DNA from: Streptomyces chumphonensis
GTDB lineage: Bacteria; Actinomycetota; Actinomycetes; Streptomycetales; Streptomycetaceae
Assembly (NCBI RefSeq): GCF_014779715.1
Contig: NZ_JACXYU010000009.1
Span: 124,001-188,000 of the forward strand
Direction: 5' to 3'
DNA: 64,000 nt
The translations under genes were made by a program, and so were the position numbers. The notes under the pieces are model-generated. The model did not search any database. It saw only the letters and a list, made by a program, of their open reading frames with translations, and was not told where the DNA came from. Below are positions 60,339 through 64,000 of the stretch, piece by piece. How positions within the stretch are numbered: position 1 is the stretch's first letter; each line of letters starts with the position of its first letter.

Positions 60339-61397
60339 GTGACGACCTCCCCCGAACAGCCCACCTCCGCTTCCGGCCCCTCCGCTTCCGACGCGCCCGG
60401 CTCCGACGGCACCGGGCGCGTCGTGCTGCTCACCACGAGCCACCGGGTGGCGCCCGGACTGCTGTCCTGGCCCGCCTGGCAGGCGCTGCGCGGCGCCGAC
60501 CGCGTGCTGTGCGCGGACGCCGGGCACCCGCAGCTGCCCTACCTGCGGGAGGCGGGCGTCGGCGTGGAGGTCGCCGCGCCCTCGGCGCGTGAGCTGGTCA
60601 CCTGGTGTGCGGGCGGTCGCAGCGTGGTGGTCGTCGCCGGAGCCGAGGGCGAGCCGGAGCTCACGGACGGGCTGGCCCGGCTGGCGGGCGGCGGCGGGGA
60701 GCCGATGCCGGACCTGGAGCTGCTGCCGGGCTCCTACGACCTGCCCGGCGCGCGGCTGCTGGACGTCGTCGAGGTCATGGACCGCATCCGCCGGGTGTGC
60801 CCGTGGACGGGCCCGCGCACCCACGAGGACCTGGTGAAGTACGGCCTGGAGGAGGCGTACGAGCTGGTCGAGGCGATCGAGGCGGGGGACCGCGCGGAGC
60901 TGCGCGAGGAGCTGGGCGACGTCCTGCTCCAGGTGGTCTTCCACGCCCGCATCGCCGAGGACGACCCGGACGAGCCGTTCTCCGTGGACGACGTGGCCGC
61001 CGGGATCGTCACCAAGCTCGTGCACCGGCACCCGCACGTCTTCGGTGACGAGACGGCCGAGACGCCGGAGGACGTCAAGGCGCACTGGCTGCGGACGAAG
61101 GCCGTCGAGAAGCGGCGGACGTCGGTGACGGAGGGCGTGCCGCTGGGGCAGCCCGCGCTGGCGCTGGCGGCGAAGCTCGCGGGGCGGGCCCGGACGGCGG
61201 GGCTGGAGGTCCGGGCCGAGGGCGAGGGCGTCGGGTACGAGCTGCTGGCGCTGGCCACCCGGGCCGAGGCGGAGGGCGTGGACCCGGAGACGGCGCTGCG
61301 GGTGGCGGCGCGCGCCTACCGGGACGCCGTGCTGGCCGAGGAGCGCCGCCGCGCGGGCGAGGGCGCCGGGACGGATTCCGGGGACGCGGGGGCGTGA
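60339..61397 (+). CDS. mazG: Nucleoside triphosphate pyrophosphohydrolase MazG
   Basis: A 352-residue MazG. The all-alpha pyrophosphohydrolase core has EEAYELVEAIEAGDRAELREELGDVLLQVVFHARIAE, the EExxE-12-ExxD metal-binding pattern. VCPWTGPRTHEDLVKYGLEEA and HRHPHVFGDE follow family conservation. It hydrolyses NTPs to NMP and PPi, limiting mutagenic or regulatory nucleotides. The N-terminal 130 residues are an extra domain found in actinobacterial MazG. GTG start, apparently leaderless. Confidence 0.94.
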   Translation: MTTSPEQPTSASGPSASDAPGSDGTGRVVLLTTSHRVAPGLLSWPAWQALRGADRVLCADAGHPQLPYLREAGVGVEVAAPSARELVTWCAGGRSVVVVAGAEGEPELTDGLARLAGGGGEPMPDLELLPGSYDLPGARLLDVVEVMDRIRRVCPWTGPRTHEDLVKYGLEEAYELVEAIEAGDRAELREELGDVLLQVVFHARIAEDDPDEPFSVDDVAAGIVTKLVHRHPHVFGDETAETPEDVKAHWLRTKAVEKRRTSVTEGVPLGQPALALAAKLAGRARTAGLEVRAEGEGVGYELLALATRAEAEGVDPETALRVAARAYRDAVLAEERRRAGEGAGTDSGDAGA

Positions 61398-61457
61398 GCC
61401 CGTCGGCGGGGTGGACACCGCCCGCGTAAGCCCGGCCCCGCTGGGTACCCGGCGCGC

Positions 61458-61841
61458 ATGAACGAGACGTTTGCGACGCGCCTGGGCGAGACGATGGCGG
61501 CGGACGACCATCTGGTGGGGCTGGCTCCGCTGGGCTTCGGGATCATCATCGTCGTGCTGTTGATCCTCACCGTGACGCTGGGTGTCCACAAGGTCCGCCG
61601 CAGCGTCGGACGGTCCCAGCCGCCGATCCAGCACCCGGGCCGCCGGGACGCCACGGGGCACGGCGCCGAGGTCACCGGCGCCTCGGGGCACGAGCGGGAG
61701 CTGCGGGAGCCGGACGAGCTGCCGCGCGACGGTCGGCGCCGGATGCCGTACGAGATCGGCAACCACGGCACCCACCGGGGCCGGACGGACGGGCGGCGGC
61801 GCTGGGACTTCGGCAGCCGGGGCGGCGGCACCCCGAAGTGA
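61458..61841 (+). CDS. Small single-helix membrane protein (DUF6479-like)
   Basis: A 127-residue protein with one membrane helix (LAPLGFGIIIVVLLILTVTLGV, about 22-43). A basic, glycine-rich cytoplasmic or exterior tail follows (HGAEVTGASGHERELREPDELP, RRRWDFGSRGGG). It resembles the DUF6479 family of Streptomyces; function unknown. The ATG has no clear ribosome site. It is convergent with the epimerase gene, 10 bases away. Confidence 0.7.
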   Translation: MNETFATRLGETMAADDHLVGLAPLGFGIIIVVLLILTVTLGVHKVRRSVGRSQPPIQHPGRRDATGHGAEVTGASGHERELREPDELPRDGRRRMPYEIGNHGTHRGRTDGRRRWDFGSRGGGTPK

Positions 61842-61851
61842 GCCGCGCGGG

Positions 61852-62739
61852 TCACCAGTGGGCGGCGCCCGCGAAGGAGGTGGGGCCGGGATCGAAGCCG
61901 AGGTCCCGCCGTGCCGCGCCGAGGTCGAGGGTCCGTTCGACGGCGAGGTGGCTGAGGGCGTAGCGGGTCAGCCGGGGCGGGTGCGGGCGGCGCAGCAGCC
62001 GCCAGGCGGTCTCGGCGGCGGTCGCGGCGGGCCCGGCCAGGGTGAGCGGCACGGGCAGCACCCGCACGGTCCGGCCCCGCTCGGCGAGGAGCGCGGCCAG
62101 CGCGTCGCCGACGGGGACGGGCGCGGCGTCGGCGACGTTGTAGGTGCCGGGCGGGGCGGCGGGGTCGCAGGCGAGCAGGACGGCCGCCGTGAGGTGGTCG
62201 ATGTGGGTGAGGGACTGGGCGGCGCGCCCGTCGCCGGGCAGCAGGAGCACGCCGCCCCGGACGGCGTCGAGCACGCGGGGCAGGAGCGTGCGGTCGCCCG
62301 GCCCGTAGACGGCGTGCGGGCGCAGGACGACGGTGTCGGGCCGGTCGGCGAGCGCGCGTTCGGCGGCGGCCTTGGAGGCCGCGTAGGGCGTCAGGTAGCG
62401 GCGCACGGGTGCCTGTTCCTCCCGCCCCCGGACGGTCGGCCGGAAGGGGTCGTAGACGCTGGCGGTCGAGACGTGCACCAGTCGGGTGCCGCGGAAGGCG
62501 TCCGCGACGTGGCGGGTCCCGTCGAGGTTCGCCCGCCAGACGGGCTCCGGTGGCCCCCAGTCGGCCACCGCCGCCGCCGCGTGCACGACGGCGTCCACGG
62601 CGGGCAGGCCCGGTGGCGCGGGCCGCGTCAGGTCCCAGTCGGCGCGGGTGAGCGGGTGGACGCTCCAGCCCGCCGCCCGCGCGGCGCGGCACACGGCCGC
62701 GCCGACGAAGCCCCCGGCCCCGGTCACCGCGATCTTCAT
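61852..62739 (-). CDS. NAD(P)-dependent epimerase/dehydratase (3-beta-HSD/OleD-like)
   Basis: A 295-residue extended SDR. N-terminal Rossmann motif MKIAVTGAGGFVGAAVC (TGxxGFxG), then VVHAAAAVADWG, the NxDGTRHV region, catalytic VSTASVYDP with YAASKAAAE as the YxxxK pair, and VVLRPHAVYGPGDRTLLPRV. The last part, near ALLACDPAAPPGTYNV, is usual for OleD/3-beta-HSD-type enzymes. It reduces or isomerises a hydroxy/keto substrate with NAD(P)H. ATG 62739 overlaps the ligase stop (ATGA), so the two are coupled. Confidence 0.88.
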   Translation of the reverse strand: MKIAVTGAGGFVGAAVCRAARAAGWSVHPLTRADWDLTRPAPPGLPAVDAVVHAAAAVADWGPPEPVWRANLDGTRHVADAFRGTRLVHVSTASVYDPFRPTVRGREEQAPVRRYLTPYAASKAAAERALADRPDTVVLRPHAVYGPGDRTLLPRVLDAVRGGVLLLPGDGRAAQSLTHIDHLTAAVLLACDPAAPPGTYNVADAAPVPVGDALAALLAERGRTVRVLPVPLTLAGPAATAAETAWRLLRRPHPPRLTRYALSHLAVERTLDLGAARRDLGFDPGPTSFAGAAHW

Positions 62740-64000
62740 GCGGTCTCCTGTTCTTCGACGTGTTCCCGGCGGCGTCCCCTGGCGTGTCCCTCGGCGTGTC
62801 CCTCGGTCAGGAGGGCGCGGAGGGCGGCGCGGTCGGGCTTGCGGCCGCGTCCGGCGACGGGGACGTGGTCGAGCACGCGCACGTCGTCGGGCAGGGCGGC
62901 GGCGTCCACGACACCGGGCAGGGCCGAGCGCACGGCGGCCCGCAGCGCCGCCCGGCCGCCGGGGGGCGGCGCGGGGCCGGGGGTGACGACGAGCACGACG
63001 CGCTCGTCGCCGTCCGCGCCGGGCACCCCGACGAGGGCGGCCTCCCGCACGCCGGGCAGCGCCGCGAGCGCCGGTTCGTACAGGCCGGGGTAGATGTTGG
63101 TGCGGCCTCGGATGATCATGTCCTTCCTGCGGCCCTCCAGGACGAGTCGGCCGTCGTCCTCCAGCCGCGCGAGGTCGCCGGTGGCCACCTCCGTCAGCGG
63201 CGGTTCGCCCAGGTAGCCCCGGCAGAGGTTGGGGCCGGACAGGTGCAGCTCGCCGTCGTCGGCGACGCGGGCGCGCACGCCGGGCACGGGTTCGCCGAGG
63301 AGGTCGCCGCTGCCGGTGTGGGCCAGCTTCTGCCGGCCGGTGGCGATGGCGGCCGGCACGATCTCCGTCATGCCGTAGACGACGAGCGCCTCGACGTCGG
63401 GCAGCACCTCGGCGGCCCGGCGCAGCAGGCCGGGCGGCACGGGCGCGCCGCCGAGGACGAGGTGCCGCAGCGAGGAGGGCATCCGCACGCTGCCGTCGGC
63501 GACCGCCGCGAGGACCCGGGGCAGGTCGGCGGGGACGCAGAAGGCGTGGGTGGCCCCGGCCAGTCCGGCCGCGAAGCGGGCCGGGTCGACGGCCGGGGCG
63601 AGGCCGTGGGGCGGCATGGTCCAGTGCGCGCCCGCCACCAGCGCCGGGACGCCGATCATCAGCTGGTCGGTGTGGACGGTGGCGTGCTCGCCCAGGCGCA
63701 GCAGGTGCGGGCATCCGGCGAGCCCGGCGCCCAGCGACCCCCGGGTGTGGAGGACGGCCTTGGGGGCGGCCGTCGTGCCGGAGGTGAAGACGACCAGGGC
63801 CTCCTGGTCGGGGCGCGGCGCGGGTTCCCCTCCGGTGGCCGCCCCGGCGGCCAGGGCCCGCGCGGACAGCGCGCCGCGCGGGACGCCCGGCAGCCGGCGC
63901 CCGGCGCGGATGTGGCGCAGTCCGAGGGCGCCGTAGTCGGGCAGGAGCAGCCCGCGCCGCCGGGCGAGTGGGCGTCCGAGGCGGGAGGAGGCGGCGTACA
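62736..64000 (-). CDS. AMP-dependent acyl-CoA synthetase/ligase (5' end beyond window)
   Basis: The reading frame stays open from the stop at 62736 to the right edge, so the start is outside. The AMP-binding motif FTSGTTAAPKAVLHT is visible near 63740-63790, then YGMTEIVPAAIATG, GEPVPGVRARVADDGELHL, TGDLARLEDDGRLVLEGRRKDMIIRGR and the C-terminal KPDRAAL. It activates a carboxylic acid with ATP to an acyl-adenylate and then a thioester. Paired with the epimerase it resembles OleC/OleD of olefin synthesis; the rest of that pathway cannot be seen. Confidence 0.88.
   Translation of the reverse strand, partial: YAASSRLGRPLARRRGLLLPDYGALGLRHIRAGRRLPGVPRGALSARALAAGAATGGEPAPRPDQEALVVFTSGTTAAPKAVLHTRGSLGAGLAGCPHLLRLGEHATVHTDQLMIGVPALVAGAHWTMPPHGLAPAVDPARFAAGLAGATHAFCVPADLPRVLAAVADGSVRMPSSLRHLVLGGAPVPPGLLRRAAEVLPDVEALVVYGMTEIVPAAIATGRQKLAHTGSGDLLGEPVPGVRARVADDGELHLSGPNLCRGYLGEPPLTEVATGDLARLEDDGRLVLEGRRKDMIIRGRTNIYPGLYEPALAALPGVREAALVGVPGADGDERVVLVVTPGPAPPPGGRAALRAAVRSALPGVVDAAALPDDVRVLDHVPVAGRGRKPDRAALRALLTEGHAEGHARGRRREHVEEQETA

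Noticed and set aside
1..64000. CRISPR array, prophage, insertion sequence or integrase
   Set aside because: No regularly spaced repeats, transposase motifs or terminal inverted repeats were seen by reading. A tool search could still find short relics.

Overview
The window is a piece of chromosome from a Streptomyces or a very close relative. It is very GC-rich, uses many GTG starts, and has many ATGA/GTGA stop-start overlaps. The gene set and order (ppc, fatty-acyl desaturase with TetR, pth, rplY, prs, glmU, then mfd and mazG) is, from memory, the conserved order of the Streptomyces core. No insertion sequence, prophage or CRISPR array was seen.

Layout. 1-8.6 kb: the 3' end of an ECF sigma factor gene, an ABC-F ATPase, a membrane-anchored beta-propeller protein, two orphan NarL-type regulators around a GNAT acetyltransferase, and a MarR regulator divergent from trans-aconitate methyltransferase (tam). 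8.7-20.1 kb: an MMPL exporter, PEP carboxylase, an acyl desaturase/TetR operon, a probably frameshifted small membrane protein, and the housekeeping run pth, rplY, prs, glmU. 20.2-25.7 kb: a DivIVA-like coiled-coil protein and a divergent toxin/immunity-type locus. That locus has an Imm35-deaminase-SUKH-4 polyprotein with a SUKH-1 protein on the minus strand, and a YwqJ-type deaminase with a SUKH-3 protein on the plus strand. 25.8-28.2 kb: an orphan histidine kinase, a HTH protein ending next to tRNA-Gln(UUG), and a strong terminator. 28.5-40.5 kb: a MacB-like ABC exporter, mfd, a DUF4352 lipoprotein divergent from an atypical N6-methylase-like protein, and a proline-rich membrane protein coupled to a cytosolic Ser/Thr kinase.

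40.6-57.7 kb looks like accessory DNA. It first holds a polysaccharide locus: GT2, polysialyltransferase-like, GT29 sialyltransferase-like, a GT8/pyruvyl-transferase fusion, and two divergent membrane acyltransferases. Four intergenic sites in it carry tandem 11-nt units resembling Streptomyces PhoP PHO boxes. This suggests a phosphate-starvation-controlled, phosphate-free acidic wall polymer. Next come a chloramphenicol-phosphotransferase-like kinase, a secreted peptidoglycan-binding protein, an XRE-cupin regulator divergent from an MFS exporter with a perfect 8-3-8 operator between them, and a FatB/YclQ-type iron-siderophore importer behind a DtxR-family iron box. 58.2-64 kb: a HTH protein, an EF-hand protein, a SurA-like lipoprotein, mazG with a likely leaderless promoter, a small membrane protein, and a two-gene epimerase/acyl-CoA ligase operon that runs off the right edge.

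The strongest candidates for new biology are the deaminase/SUKH locus, the PHO-box-linked polysaccharide locus, the methylase-like protein with a changed catalytic motif beside an array of GTGAAC half-sites, and several clean operators that have adjacent candidate regulators.
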